From NCBI GenBank assembly GCA_034927775.1, contig JAYFPL010000077.1, forward strand, positions 1-64,000: a DNA stretch of 64,000 nucleotides, given 5' to 3'. Below, piece after piece: positions 45,527 to 54,798 of this stretch. The position numbers and the translations under genes were made by a program. Every line of letters starts with the position of its first letter. Position 1 is the stretch's first letter. The stretch is from IOR16 sp034927775 (lineage in GTDB: Bacteria; Bacillota; Clostridia; Peptostreptococcales; Anaerovoracaceae). Below the pieces are notes generated by a model, which had not been told where the DNA came from, did no database searches, and saw only the letters and a program-made list of their open reading frames with translations.

Positions 45527-45730
45527 CTAGAGTTTATCTAAATAATCATTCAAATCTGCCATGAGTGCTTTCAAATCCACACCATGACCCTCAGCTGCTT
45601 CCTGAAGATTTTCTGTTGCAGCACCTGGGCATCCAAGACAGTTCAGACCATTTCGTAAAAAAATTTCGGTAACGTCGGGACCCATATCCATAATTTCGCT
45701 CACCAGCATTGATTCGTTGATTTTGCTCAT
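45527..45730 (-). CDS. DUF1858 domain protein
   Basis: A 67-residue protein consisting of a DUF1858 domain: MLVSEIMDMGPDVTEIFLRN followed by GLNCLGCPGAATENLQEAA. Cysteines at C-x2-C may bind metal or an iron-sulfur cluster, as suggested for this family. It lies between dnaB and purA. Function is unknown. Confidence 0.88.
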   Translation of the reverse strand: MSKINESMLVSEIMDMGPDVTEIFLRNGLNCLGCPGAATENLQEAAEGHGVDLKALMADLNDYLDKL

Positions 45731-45772
45731 AATAACCTCCCTAACAAGAAAACGTTTGTATCATCGAATTTT

Positions 45773-47107
45773 TTATTCGGAAATGTGGCTTTTATCTACA
45801 AATCTTGTATATTTACCTAACCAAGTCAGTTCTACACTCCCCGTAGGTCCGCTTCTCTGCTTGGCAATGTTTACTTCACAAATATTTGGTTTTTCTGTTG
45901 TATCTGGATTATAATATTCATCTCGGTACAAAAACATTACAATATCTGCATCTTGCTCAATAGAACCGGACTCCCTCAAGTCCGATAAAATCGGTCGATG
46001 ATCGGTTCTTTGCTCTGGGGCACGAGACAACTGGGAAAGTACAATTACAGGACAATCCATCTCACGTGCAAGAAGTTTTAAGAAACGAGAAATTACGGAA
46101 ACCTCTTGTTGACGACTTTCGGAACGGCCCTCATAACTCATAAGCTGTAAATAGTCAATGACAACCAAATCTAGACCTTTTTCCGCTTTTAATCTTCGGC
46201 ATTTATTTTTCATTTCCATCACGGTAATACCGGGGGTATCATCTATAAAAACCTCAGTCTGAGATAATTGATCCAAAGCCAAGTGAATGTTATCCCAATC
46301 TTGCGGCTCTAAATTTCCTGTTTTCAGTTTCTGCATTTCGACTCTGGATTCCATACTTAAAAGTCGTTGTCCCAATTGATCCTTTGACATTTCAAGGCTA
46401 AAAATCAGTACTGTCGCTTTTGCTTTAATTGCTGCTTGTTGAGCAATATTTAATGCAAAAGCAGTTTTTCCCATTGCAGGTCTTGCAGCCAGCATAATTA
46501 AATCAGAGCGCTGCAAACCGGAGGTACGCTCATCTAAATCAATAAATCCTGTCGTCAACCCAGTAAGATTACCCTCCATTTTAGACATTTCATCAATTCT
46601 GGCAATGTTCGACCAAAGAACATCCTTTAATGGTTCAAAATCTTTCTTTTGTCTAGTTTGAGCAATTTCAAAAATACTACGCTCTGCATAATCTAAAACT
46701 TCTTCCGGTTGCATCTTTTCTTGATATGCTTTTTCAATAATATCTGAAGCCGAAGAAATCAAACGACGCAGCACTGCTTTTTCTGCAACAATTTTTCCAT
46801 ACTGTGCTGCGTTTGACGTCGTAGGAACTACAGTGGAAAGTAAAGCAATGTACGCTCTGCCTCCGACCATTTCCAAACTTTTTCTCTTTTTCAACTCTTC
46901 GGAAACCGTTAACGTATCCACTGGTTCATTTTTGCGGTAAAGCTCAACGACGGCATTATAAATTTCTTTATGCATTGCATTATAGAAATCATCAGCCTTT
47001 AAAAACTCCAGGACTTCAAATAAAGCATCCTTATCTAAGAGTATGGACCCTAATACCGATTTTTCTGCATCATCATTATGCGGCGGAATGCGCTCCATCT
47101 GGTTCAT
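45773..47107 (-). CDS. dnaB: Replicative DNA helicase
   Basis: A 444-residue DnaB hexameric helicase: N-terminal DnaB domain (PPHNDDAEKSVLGSILLD), Walker A ARPAMGKTAFALN near 207, Walker B LVVIDYLQLM near 312 and arginine-finger segment KQRSGPTG near 420. Full length with no intein. Ten bases after rplI. Confidence 0.96.
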   Translation of the reverse strand: MNQMERIPPHNDDAEKSVLGSILLDKDALFEVLEFLKADDFYNAMHKEIYNAVVELYRKNEPVDTLTVSEELKKRKSLEMVGGRAYIALLSTVVPTTSNAAQYGKIVAEKAVLRRLISSASDIIEKAYQEKMQPEEVLDYAERSIFEIAQTRQKKDFEPLKDVLWSNIARIDEMSKMEGNLTGLTTGFIDLDERTSGLQRSDLIMLAARPAMGKTAFALNIAQQAAIKAKATVLIFSLEMSKDQLGQRLLSMESRVEMQKLKTGNLEPQDWDNIHLALDQLSQTEVFIDDTPGITVMEMKNKCRRLKAEKGLDLVVIDYLQLMSYEGRSESRQQEVSVISRFLKLLAREMDCPVIVLSQLSRAPEQRTDHRPILSDLRESGSIEQDADIVMFLYRDEYYNPDTTEKPNICEVNIAKQRSGPTGSVELTWLGKYTRFVDKSHISE

Positions 47108-47117
47108 ATGTAATCCT

Positions 47118-47558
47118 CTACATAACCTTTACTTTACAATTTGCTGTAACATCCGTATAAAGCTTTATTTCCACACTAAATTCACCAATATGTTTAATTG
47201 GTGCTTTTAATACAAATTTCCGTTTGTCTATTTCAATGTTTTCCTGTTCCTTTAAGGCATTTGCAATGTCTTGATTTGTTATGGAACCAAACAATCTTCC
47301 ACCTTCCCCTGATTTTGTTTTTATATTTAAAGTAATGGATTCAATTTTCTTTGCAATTTCTTGTGCAGCTTCCATCTCTTCTTTTCGTTTTGCCTCATTT
47401 AACGCAGCTTGTGCTTCCAATTCCTTTAAATTTGCAGGAGTCGCTTCCTTTGCCATTCCTTTTGGTAAAAGCAAATTTCTTGCATAACCATCACTTACCT
47501 TAGCAACGGTACCAGCTTTTCCAATTCCTTTTACATCCTTCAATAATATTACTTGCAT
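47118..47558 (-). CDS. rplI: Ribosomal protein bL9
   Basis: A 146-residue L9. MQVILLKDVKGIGKAG and DGYARNLLLPKGMAKEA are typical of the N-terminal domain; the helix and C-terminal domain are complete. It sits 18 bases after gdpP, the usual Firmicutes order. Confidence 0.96.
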   Translation of the reverse strand: MQVILLKDVKGIGKAGTVAKVSDGYARNLLLPKGMAKEATPANLKELEAQAALNEAKRKEEMEAAQEIAKKIESITLNIKTKSGEGGRLFGSITNQDIANALKEQENIEIDKRKFVLKAPIKHIGEFSVEIKLYTDVTANCKVKVM

Positions 47559-47576
47559 GATGTGCCTCCTTTATTT

Positions 47577-49565
47577 TCACTCTATATTTGCTTCCGATAT
47601 AAGCTGTTTTAGTTTCTCAATTGCTTCTTTTGGAGTCATTTCCAACTGTGCTCCAGCTGTAGTCAAATGACCACCTCCACCTATTTTTTCTAATATGGTC
47701 TGCACGTTAATTTCTCCTAAAGAACGTCCGCTGACTGCAGTATATCCCTCATTGGTCGGTCCTGCAGCAAAACTTGCGCGAATACCATTAATATCCAAGA
47801 GTTGATCAGCTGCCTGCGATGCTAAAATTTGCATATTTGATGCAGGTTCCTCTGTATATGTCAAAGCAATGCCGTTATCCAAAACCTGTGCATCGGAAAT
47901 CAATGCAGATTTTCGTTTGAAAAATTGTAAATCCGTTTTGAAAAATTGTCTTACACTTGCAGTATCTGCACCTGATCTTCGCAGCCAAGAAGCTGCTTCG
48001 AAGGTACGAACCCCCGTCTTAACAGAAAAGCTTTTTGTATCAACAGTTATTCCTGCCAACAAAGCTTCTGCTTCCAATTTATCAACTTCTTTTTTATCTC
48101 CAATATATTGCAATATTTCCGTAATCAGTTCAGAAGTAGAGGATGCATAAGATTCCATATAAGTTAACGTATGATTTTCAATACTTTCTTCCGCCTTCCT
48201 ATGATGGTCAATGACAACAATTTTATCCGTCTTGTATAATAATTCGGAACACTCTACTAAGCTTGGTTTGTGTGTATCTAATACAATTAACAAGGTGTCT
48301 TTTTCCATCAACCCTAATACAGTTTCGCTGTTTTCAAATCGGTAATTTCCAGATTCTTTCGCTCTATTATAAATATTTTCTAAAGACTCATGATAATCAT
48401 TGATAACTATGATTGCCTCTTTATTTCGATTTTTTGCAATACGAAAAATACCAAGAGCCGCGCCAAAACAATCCATATCCGGCTTTTTATGTCCCATGAT
48501 AACAACATTTGGAGATTGATCAATCAACTGTCGTAATGCATGTGCCATAATTTTTGATTTTCCTTTATTGCGTTTTTCTACAGCCTGCAAACGTCCACCA
48601 TAGTATTCTACTTTGCTCATCTTTTTTACAACAGCTTGATCTCCGCCCCGTCCTAAAGCTAAATCCAAAGCTGCGGCTGCATATTCATCCAACTGTTGGG
48701 GTGTTTTTGCACCAACGCCAATCCCCATGCTTAAAGATGCCGGAAAATCTGCATCTGTTTCAATTTCTCTCACTTCGTCTAAGATAGAAAATTTATTTAC
48801 TTCTAATTTTTCAAAATGTTTATATTCAAACGCGATATGATATTGTCCTGCTCGATACCGTGTCACCGAAGCGTTGATTTTTGCAGCCCATTGCCGTATC
48901 GTTTTTTCAATCTGTGCTGCAATCACGGCCTTTCTTTCATCTGGTGAACTTGCAATTAAATCATCGTAATTATCTACATTTACATAAGCTGTACAGAGCT
49001 TCTCATCCTTATACAAATTCTTTAATGTTTCTAAATTTGTTATATCCAACCAGTAAAGCATTGTCGTATTATTTTCTTCGTGTTGTTCGCCTTCCTTGCT
49101 TCTCATACTGGATGCCATGACGCGATAGGTTTTCCCTCCATGTGAAACCAGCATATATTTATCTTCGTCTTCATTATTTAAAAATTCCGTATGTTTTATA
49201 TTTGTAATCTGATGAATGTTGGTATGGAACATTTCTACATCTTCATAAATCTCAGAAAATTTTTTATTAATCCATAAAATTTCACCTGCATAGTCAATCA
49301 TGCAAAGAGGCAATGGATTTTTTGAAATGAAGTGACGCGTTGTCTCTTCCATATCATCTGTGATTGCTTTTGCATAATCCACAAGCAATTCTCTCTTACT
49401 GACAGACAATCTTTGATAATACCAAAACAAAACAAATACAATAAGAAACGCAAAAATCCCTACTGCAATATTAAAATAAAACAGTACGGCTGCAAACAAA
49501 ATTAATATGATGGTATTTACTTTTAAATACGGTTGAATCAAACTTTTTAAAATTTTAATACCCAT
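47577..49565 (-). CDS. gdpP: Cyclic di-AMP phosphodiesterase GdpP
   Basis: A 662-residue GdpP/YybT: two N-terminal transmembrane helices (to about 50), PAS-like domain about 75-150, degenerate GGDEF about 165-310 and DHH/DHHA1 phosphodiesterase about 335-655 (DMDCFGAALG, VVIDHHRKAEE and GGGGHLTTAGAQ). It hydrolyses c-di-AMP, linking turgor and wall control. Next to rplI and dnaB. Confidence 0.94.
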   Translation of the reverse strand: MGIKILKSLIQPYLKVNTIILILFAAVLFYFNIAVGIFAFLIVFVLFWYYQRLSVSKRELLVDYAKAITDDMEETTRHFISKNPLPLCMIDYAGEILWINKKFSEIYEDVEMFHTNIHQITNIKHTEFLNNEDEDKYMLVSHGGKTYRVMASSMRSKEGEQHEENNTTMLYWLDITNLETLKNLYKDEKLCTAYVNVDNYDDLIASSPDERKAVIAAQIEKTIRQWAAKINASVTRYRAGQYHIAFEYKHFEKLEVNKFSILDEVREIETDADFPASLSMGIGVGAKTPQQLDEYAAAALDLALGRGGDQAVVKKMSKVEYYGGRLQAVEKRNKGKSKIMAHALRQLIDQSPNVVIMGHKKPDMDCFGAALGIFRIAKNRNKEAIIVINDYHESLENIYNRAKESGNYRFENSETVLGLMEKDTLLIVLDTHKPSLVECSELLYKTDKIVVIDHHRKAEESIENHTLTYMESYASSTSELITEILQYIGDKKEVDKLEAEALLAGITVDTKSFSVKTGVRTFEAASWLRRSGADTASVRQFFKTDLQFFKRKSALISDAQVLDNGIALTYTEEPASNMQILASQAADQLLDINGIRASFAAGPTNEGYTAVSGRSLGEINVQTILEKIGGGGHLTTAGAQLEMTPKEAIEKLKQLISEANIE

Positions 49566-49886
49566 TTTTTTTCCCTTAACATCTCAATGTTTCAATCGTC
49601 TATCATTATACCATAAAACCATTCTTAATTCGCACTCTTTTTTTGCTTGTCAAAATTGGAAACTTCCTACTTTCAAGTATTTTGTAGATGAATGTTTTCT
49701 AAGCGGCTATAAGCCACTAAATATAGCTATTTAAAAAAATTATTTTATTTTTTATCCTATTTTATACAATAGAAAAGAAGTTGAATAAAAAAACTGTAAA
49801 CAATTCATATTACGTTGTCTACAGTAAAAAAGTGGATATGATGTTCCACTAATATTAAAAGAGGCGAAAATCGCCTCTTTTCTATT
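49566..49886. other. Intergenic region between gdpP and rpsR
   Basis: 321 bases without a gene. It holds the rpsR terminator (AAAAGAGGCGA-TCGCCTCTTTT, 49857-49881) and an imperfect inverted repeat CTGTAAACAA...TTGTCTACAG (49794-49824, one mismatch) followed by a short A/T run. A gdpP promoter probably lies here, but I do not see a clear -35/-10 pair. Confidence 0.6.
49857..49881 (-). terminator. Terminator of the rpsF-ssb-rpsR operon
   Basis: AAAAGAGGCGA and TCGCCTCTTTT form an 11-bp stem with a 3-base loop, 6 bases after the rpsR stop codon. Confidence 0.9.
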
Positions 49887-50117
49887 TTATTCTGCTGTGT
49901 ATGGCAATAAAGCAACAATTCTTGCTCTTTTGATTGCCTTTGTTACTTCTCTTTGGTGTACGGCACATGTACCAGTGATTCTCTTAGGAAGAATCTTACC
50001 TCTATCAGTAACATATTTTTTTAGCTTATCCACATCTTTATAGTCAATTGTTTCTGTTTTATCTGCACAGAACTGGCATACTTTCTTTCTTCTTACGCCA
50101 CGTCTTTTGTCCATCAT
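49887..50117 (-). CDS. rpsR: Ribosomal protein bS18
   Basis: A 76-residue S18. KKVCQFCADKTETIDYKDVD and GKILPKRITGTCAVHQREVT are characteristic. C-x2-C at the N-terminus indicates the zinc-binding form. Last gene of the rpsF-ssb-rpsR operon. Confidence 0.96.
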   Translation of the reverse strand: MMDKRRGVRRKKVCQFCADKTETIDYKDVDKLKKYVTDRGKILPKRITGTCAVHQREVTKAIKRARIVALLPYTAE

Positions 50118-50167
50118 ACTCTTTCTCTCTCCTTTCTTGGAAACTCTAATCTACGAAAAGTAAAGAT

Positions 50168-50596
50168 TTAAAATGGAATATCGTCATCGTCGTCAAGTGC
50201 CTGAAAACCTTCCGGAACACCAAACCCACCAGCTGGAGTTTCACGCTCGAAACCGGTTCCACCTGCCGAACCACTCTTATCGCCCCATTCTAAAAATTCG
50301 ACTCTATCAGCAACAACATCGGTAGTATACCTGGTTTCGCCAGACTGGGTTTTATAACTACCAGTTTGCAGTCTTCCCTGAACGCCTACCAAACGACCCT
50401 TTTTTAAAAATCTCTCGCAATTTTCCGCTTGTTTGCCAAAAACCGTAATACGAGGAAAATCAGTTTTCTTTTCTCCTCCGGCTCTTACTGGTCGGTCAAT
50501 TGCAATCGTAAAGGTCGCAACAGCGTTCTGACTCTCCGGGATATAACGAATCTCGGGATCTCTTGTCAATCTGCCGATTAAAACTACTGAATTCAT
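50168..50596 (-). CDS. ssb: Single-stranded DNA-binding protein
   Basis: A 142-residue SSB: OB fold MNSVVLIGRLTRDPEIRY through VVADRVEFLEWG, a glycine-rich linker and the acidic tip DDDDIPF that recruits partner proteins. The canonical MNSVV start at 50596 is preferred over a GTG four codons earlier. Between rpsF and rpsR. Confidence 0.95.
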   Translation of the reverse strand: MNSVVLIGRLTRDPEIRYIPESQNAVATFTIAIDRPVRAGGEKKTDFPRITVFGKQAENCERFLKKGRLVGVQGRLQTGSYKTQSGETRYTTDVVADRVEFLEWGDKSGSAGGTGFERETPAGGFGVPEGFQALDDDDDIPF

Positions 50597-50611
50597 CTTT
50601 GTCACCAACCT

Positions 50612-50899
50612 TTATTTTTCGTCTTTATTGATAATGATATGTCTGATTACATTATCGGAAATTCTAAGTCTTCTATCAAGTTCTGTTGGAAGCTCAGTGC
50701 TGCCTGTGAATTCGATTACAACATAGTATCCGTCATTTTTCTTATTGATCGGATAAGCAAGTTTTCTCATTCCCCAAACATCTACTTTTCCAACTTCACC
50801 GTCTGCCGCAATGATTCCTTTTACCGTTTCAATGCTAGCTTCTTTTTTATCGTCTTCCAAGATAGAATCGATGATGAACATAACTTCATAATTACTCAT
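50612..50899 (-). CDS. rpsF: Ribosomal protein bS6
   Basis: A 95-residue S6, opening SNYEVMFIIDSILEDD and containing GMRKLAYPINKKNDGYYVVI. GGAGG spaced 8 bases before ATG 50899 selects this start over a GTG at 50908. First gene of the operon; a leader hairpin lies just upstream. Confidence 0.95.
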   Translation of the reverse strand: MSNYEVMFIIDSILEDDKKEASIETVKGIIAADGEVGKVDVWGMRKLAYPINKKNDGYYVVIEFTGSTELPTELDRRLRISDNVIRHIIINKDEK

Positions 50900-50926
50900 T
50901 CTTTTCACCTCCCTATGGACTAAATG

Positions 50927-50947
50927 GCTCCAACCTTATGTCGGAGC
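50927..50947 (-). promoter_or_regulatory. Candidate rpsF leader hairpin (S6:S18 autoregulation)
   Basis: In the rpsF leader GCTCCGAC and GTTGGAGC pair in an 8-bp stem containing a CCG triplet, 28 bases before the start codon. Bacterial rpsF leaders often carry a CCG-containing stem that binds the S6:S18 complex. The match is by position and triplet only. Confidence 0.4.
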
Positions 50948-51042
50948 AGAGAGCATATTTTTGTCATCCATCGCATGTACAAAAATTAATGCCTATTAAG
51001 TATATCATAAATAATAAAAAATGCAAGTTTTTTTAAAAACCC

Positions 51043-52692
51043 TTATAATGCCTGCATTCCTTTTAATGCCTGAATCAATGCAAGAATGACACCTACGACA
51101 CCTTCTCCTCCTAAAAGACCAGAAGCAATGATCATACCGTTTCCGGATTTTTCAAATTTTGGTGCGGCTTTTTCAACAACAAATCTTAGTGCACCTCCTA
51201 CCATTGCGGTGAAGGAAAGATAAAACGGCAAATAGATTCCAAGACCCAAGGTCATAACCGGAAAACGTAAAATATATAAAATCGTTCCCATAAATAGTCC
51301 TACAACAAATGAAGTCATATGAGGAATTCCTCCAACCATAGCTGCTACGACACCAGCTTGTGGTGCAGGAAATAAATCCGGATTACCAAATGCTTCGGCT
51401 CCATATGCCTTTACGATAACAAATAATACACCAACGGATACAAATGCACCAATGATTCCGCCGATCACCTCTCCAAGCCACTGTGCTTTTGGATTACTCT
51501 TAAGAATATGTCCGGCTTTAAAATCATTCATGACATCTCCAACTAAACCGCAAGCTACTGCTACTATTGCAGCTACAAAAAATGCTTGTACATTTCCAAG
51601 ATTTGCAGCAAATTTCGCAGCAAGAAGTACAATAATTCCGAATATTTCCATAGGATTAATCCCTGATTGACCGACAACTTGCGCAGACATGGATGTAGCA
51701 AGCCAAACACCTAAAATAGTAATCACGCTGGCAATCATCCCCAAATCCAAAACAAACGTAAATATAAATGCAAGAATAACCATAAGAATCGGTGCCCAGC
51801 GAAGATTTACAATCGCATCCCCACGAGAACCCTTTAAAAACATCGGTCCAAAAATTTCTTTTGCCTTGGGCAGAATTCCTTTTACTATAATTCCAATACC
51901 CGTTCCTACCATAACTCCAATTCCCAAAGAAGATTTGATAGACATTGCAGTATCAAAATCAACAATACCCAGGCTTGGCATCCCAATGACAACTCCAAAG
52001 TCACCAATAATAGCACCCAAGAACCATACGCCAACTGCAAGCGGTCCAACAAGATAACCAACTGCAATTAACATTGGGGATAAATAAATATAAAAAGCTA
52101 CGCCTTTTGCAGCGATGGCTTCATTTAAAACAATAATTTGTGGAATTTTTGCAAACCAATCTCGAATCAACGTGAATAAAGAGGCGAGTCCCAAAGAAGA
52201 AAATAAAATAATGGATTTTTTACCACCCTCATCTCCAATCACTAAAGTTTCTGCAGCTGCAATCCCCATAGGATACGGTAAATCCTGTGTGACTACAAAA
52301 TATTTACGAATCAGCGCGGTAAAAATTAGCCCCAGCAAAACGCCGCCTAATGTGACGACCGTTAACGCGATTAGATCCACCTCTGCTTTGGGTTCAAGCA
52401 TCCAAATTCCGGGGATGGTAAACGCAATTCCACCTGCTACCATTGCACCTGCTGACATAACGGTATGCGTGACATTTATCTCATGGATATTTGTCCGTCC
52501 TAATGCTTTTAGGGCAAACATAGATACAAGGGCTACAAAAATGATTGGCCAAGGAAGTGCGCCTAGCTTCAAAGCAACATACATAGAGCTCATTGTCAAA
52601 ACTACCGATCCGGTGGAACCGATTATCATTCCTCGAAGGGTAAATTGCTCTTTGAATGAAGCCTGCCTTACGCCTTTTGGTGTGTTAGACAT
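51043..52692 (-). CDS. OPT-family oligopeptide transporter
   Basis: A 549-residue integral membrane protein with about 14 hydrophobic helices. FKEQFTLRGMIIGSTGSVVL at the N-terminus and DLPYPMGIAAAETLV near 140 are typical of bacterial OPT proteins, which import peptides or metal chelates by proton coupling. Single gene; substrate unknown. No clear terminator follows. Confidence 0.88.
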   Translation of the reverse strand: MSNTPKGVRQASFKEQFTLRGMIIGSTGSVVLTMSSMYVALKLGALPWPIIFVALVSMFALKALGRTNIHEINVTHTVMSAGAMVAGGIAFTIPGIWMLEPKAEVDLIALTVVTLGGVLLGLIFTALIRKYFVVTQDLPYPMGIAAAETLVIGDEGGKKSIILFSSLGLASLFTLIRDWFAKIPQIIVLNEAIAAKGVAFYIYLSPMLIAVGYLVGPLAVGVWFLGAIIGDFGVVIGMPSLGIVDFDTAMSIKSSLGIGVMVGTGIGIIVKGILPKAKEIFGPMFLKGSRGDAIVNLRWAPILMVILAFIFTFVLDLGMIASVITILGVWLATSMSAQVVGQSGINPMEIFGIIVLLAAKFAANLGNVQAFFVAAIVAVACGLVGDVMNDFKAGHILKSNPKAQWLGEVIGGIIGAFVSVGVLFVIVKAYGAEAFGNPDLFPAPQAGVVAAMVGGIPHMTSFVVGLFMGTILYILRFPVMTLGLGIYLPFYLSFTAMVGGALRFVVEKAAPKFEKSGNGMIIASGLLGGEGVVGVILALIQALKGMQAL

Positions 52693-52767
52693 TTTTCTTT
52701 CTCCATTTCTTTTTATTAAATTTTAAGATTAGTGTAGGTAATACACATCTTAAAAAATGATAGTATA

Positions 52768-52792
52768 AAAAAAAGGGTTTCGCAACCCTTTT
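52768..52792 (-). terminator. Terminator of the nucleotidyltransferase gene
   Basis: AAAAGGGTT and AACCCTTTT form a 9-bp stem with a TCGC loop, flanked by A/T runs on both sides. Confidence 0.85.
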
Positions 52793-52800
52793 CCTTTAAA

Positions 52801-53718
52801 TTATTCCCAGAGAACTTGAGGATATACTCCCTTATCCTTTAATAACTGCAATGCCAAAACTACATTTTGCTTGTCCTCTTTATATGTTACACCCTGCCAT
52901 TTATCAGATGATTTTAATACCTTAACTGTCGCTTTTCCCTCTTCAATAAGTTCATCCACAACAAAAGGCAAAAAATATTCCCCCTTCAATGGATTATCGT
53001 TTAATGATGTTTCTAAAAAAGCTGGAAAACGATTTTCTAGTTCTTTCATCATGCTTAGAGTGAAGCCCCATAGATTCATAGACACCAAAGTTCCCTCTGC
53101 AATATCAACCCAATCTTGATCGTCTTCCATATATTGAATAACTCCGTTGTTTCTTTGGATCTTTGTACGCTCTGTAATATCTTGTAAATATCCCTGGGTA
53201 TCCGCTTGGCAAATACCTCTTGCCACATGACCGTTTTCTGTTAATGTATTTTCCACCAAATAGCCTACCATACAGTAACGATATTTATCATCATCTTGAG
53301 CATTTTTCAGAAAATCATACATATTCTGAAATGCTTGTGCTCCATAATAATCATCGGCATTGATTACCGCAAACGGGGCATCTACTTTTTTCCTTGCTGC
53401 AAGCACTGCATGACCGGTACCCCACGGTTTTACACGATTCTGCGGAACATTATATCCTTGTGGAAGATCTATTAATTCCTGAAATGCAAAAGCAACGTCT
53501 AATTTTTTACCTGCTTTTGGTTCAATCATAGCACGAAACTCTTCTTCCATTTCTTTTTTAATTATAAAAACAACCTTACGAAAACCAGCTTTCCAAGCAT
53601 CGTAAAGAGAAAAATCTATAATCAGCTCTCCATTTGAGCCAACCGGATCCATTTGCTTTAGTCCACCATAACGACTTCCCATCCCGGCAGCCATTACGAC
53701 TAAAATTGGTTCTTTCAT
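52801..53718 (-). CDS. NDP-sugar nucleotidyltransferase family protein
   Basis: A 305-residue nucleotidyltransferase of the sugar-1-phosphate type: VVMAAGMGSRYGGLKQMDPV at 7-26 (nucleotide-binding loop), KPWGTGHAVLAA near 98 and VINADDYYG near 118. The AGGAGG-like box GGAG fits ATG 53718 better than the GTG one codon earlier. The sugar is unknown. No sugar-pathway genes are adjacent. Confidence 0.82.
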   Translation of the reverse strand: MKEPILVVMAAGMGSRYGGLKQMDPVGSNGELIIDFSLYDAWKAGFRKVVFIIKKEMEEEFRAMIEPKAGKKLDVAFAFQELIDLPQGYNVPQNRVKPWGTGHAVLAARKKVDAPFAVINADDYYGAQAFQNMYDFLKNAQDDDKYRYCMVGYLVENTLTENGHVARGICQADTQGYLQDITERTKIQRNNGVIQYMEDDQDWVDIAEGTLVSMNLWGFTLSMMKELENRFPAFLETSLNDNPLKGEYFLPFVVDELIEEGKATVKVLKSSDKWQGVTYKEDKQNVVLALQLLKDKGVYPQVLWE

Positions 53719-53916
53719 CACTAATCTCCATTTCTTAATTAATTTTTGTTTATAATCTGAATGCCGTTTTAAAATTTGCTATTAGCCTCTCCTATTTTAG
53801 CGTAGTCCATTCTTGCTTTCAAGGCGTTTCCTATTTTACATTCAAACTTTATGATGTTATGATAATAAACAGGATAAAAAACTGAAAAAATAATTCGCGT
53901 TGCAAAGGAGTCTAAA

Positions 53917-54750
53917 ATGACAGAACAAAAAAGCAAAGAAATAAGAAGCCGTGAAGATGTTCGAAGAAAAATCGATACCATCGATGATGCACTTATGGAG
54001 CTGCTTACAAAACGTATGTCCATTTCCTTGGAAATGGCAGAAGCAAAAAAACAAAAAGGTCTTCCTTTATTTGATGCTGCCCGGGAAAATGAAATTTTAG
54101 AAAAAATTTCTAATTTTACTAAAGAATTTAGCCCCAAAAATGCGATGCAAATTCATTCGGCTACTGAAAAAGTATATGCGCAAATTATGACACAAAGTCG
54201 AAGAATCCAATCCAATATATTATTACCCAATGTCATTTATTTAATTGGATATATGGGGAGTGGAAAAACGACTGTAGGAAAGGAATTAAGCCAAGTAACC
54301 GGATTTTCGTTTATTGATATGGATACAGAAATTCAGCTTTCCGAACACAATTCTATCCGAACTATTTTTAATGAAAAAGGCGAACCGTATTTTCGAGAAA
54401 AGGAAACCGCTTTACTTGAAACGCTCTCACATAAAAAAGAGATCATTGTTTCCTGCGGCGGTGGTATTGTATTAAATGAAAAAAATAGAAAACTTTTAAA
54501 AGATTCCGGTGGCTGTGTATTTTTAGATGGATTTCCTAGGGATATGTTTGAGCGTATTAAGGAAGATCCAAATCGACCAAATGCTTACTTTGAAACAGAA
54601 AACGAAGAGCAGCGTTTGACTCAATTTAATCGTCGATACCAAAAGAGGAAAGACTTTTATTTAGAAGCAGCAAATCGTACCATTTTTATTGACAAAGAAA
54701 CACCAGAGCAAATTGCGGAAGGTATTACTTTTTTATTATCAAATGAATAA
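53917..54750 (+). CDS. Chorismate mutase-shikimate kinase fusion
   Basis: A 277-residue bifunctional protein. The first ~95 residues are an AroQ-type chorismate mutase (VRRKIDTIDDALMELLTKRM, then KKQKGLPLFDAARENEILEK), which makes prephenate. From about 105 a shikimate kinase follows: GYMGSGKTTVGKEL (P-loop) near 112-125, FIDMDTEI near 133 and VSCGGGIVL near 180. Both halves look complete. These enzymes act two steps apart on the pathway. No other aromatic amino acid genes are nearby. AAGGAG precedes the ATG. Confidence 0.92.
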   Translation: MTEQKSKEIRSREDVRRKIDTIDDALMELLTKRMSISLEMAEAKKQKGLPLFDAARENEILEKISNFTKEFSPKNAMQIHSATEKVYAQIMTQSRRIQSNILLPNVIYLIGYMGSGKTTVGKELSQVTGFSFIDMDTEIQLSEHNSIRTIFNEKGEPYFREKETALLETLSHKKEIIVSCGGGIVLNEKNRKLLKDSGGCVFLDGFPRDMFERIKEDPNRPNAYFETENEEQRLTQFNRRYQKRKDFYLEAANRTIFIDKETPEQIAEGITFLLSNE

Positions 54751-54755
54751 AAAAT

Positions 54756-54785
54756 GCAGACTTGAAATACAGTCTGCTTTTTTTA
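54756..54785 (+). terminator. Terminator of the chorismate mutase-shikimate kinase gene
   Basis: GCAGACT and AGTCTGC form a 7-bp stem with an 8-base loop, followed by eight Ts. Confidence 0.9.
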
Positions 54786-54798
54786 TCATTATTTATCG

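Noticed and set aside
49794..49824. Imperfect inverted repeat upstream of gdpP as operator or terminator
   Set aside because: One mismatch, weak T run and no linked regulator; not strong enough to call.
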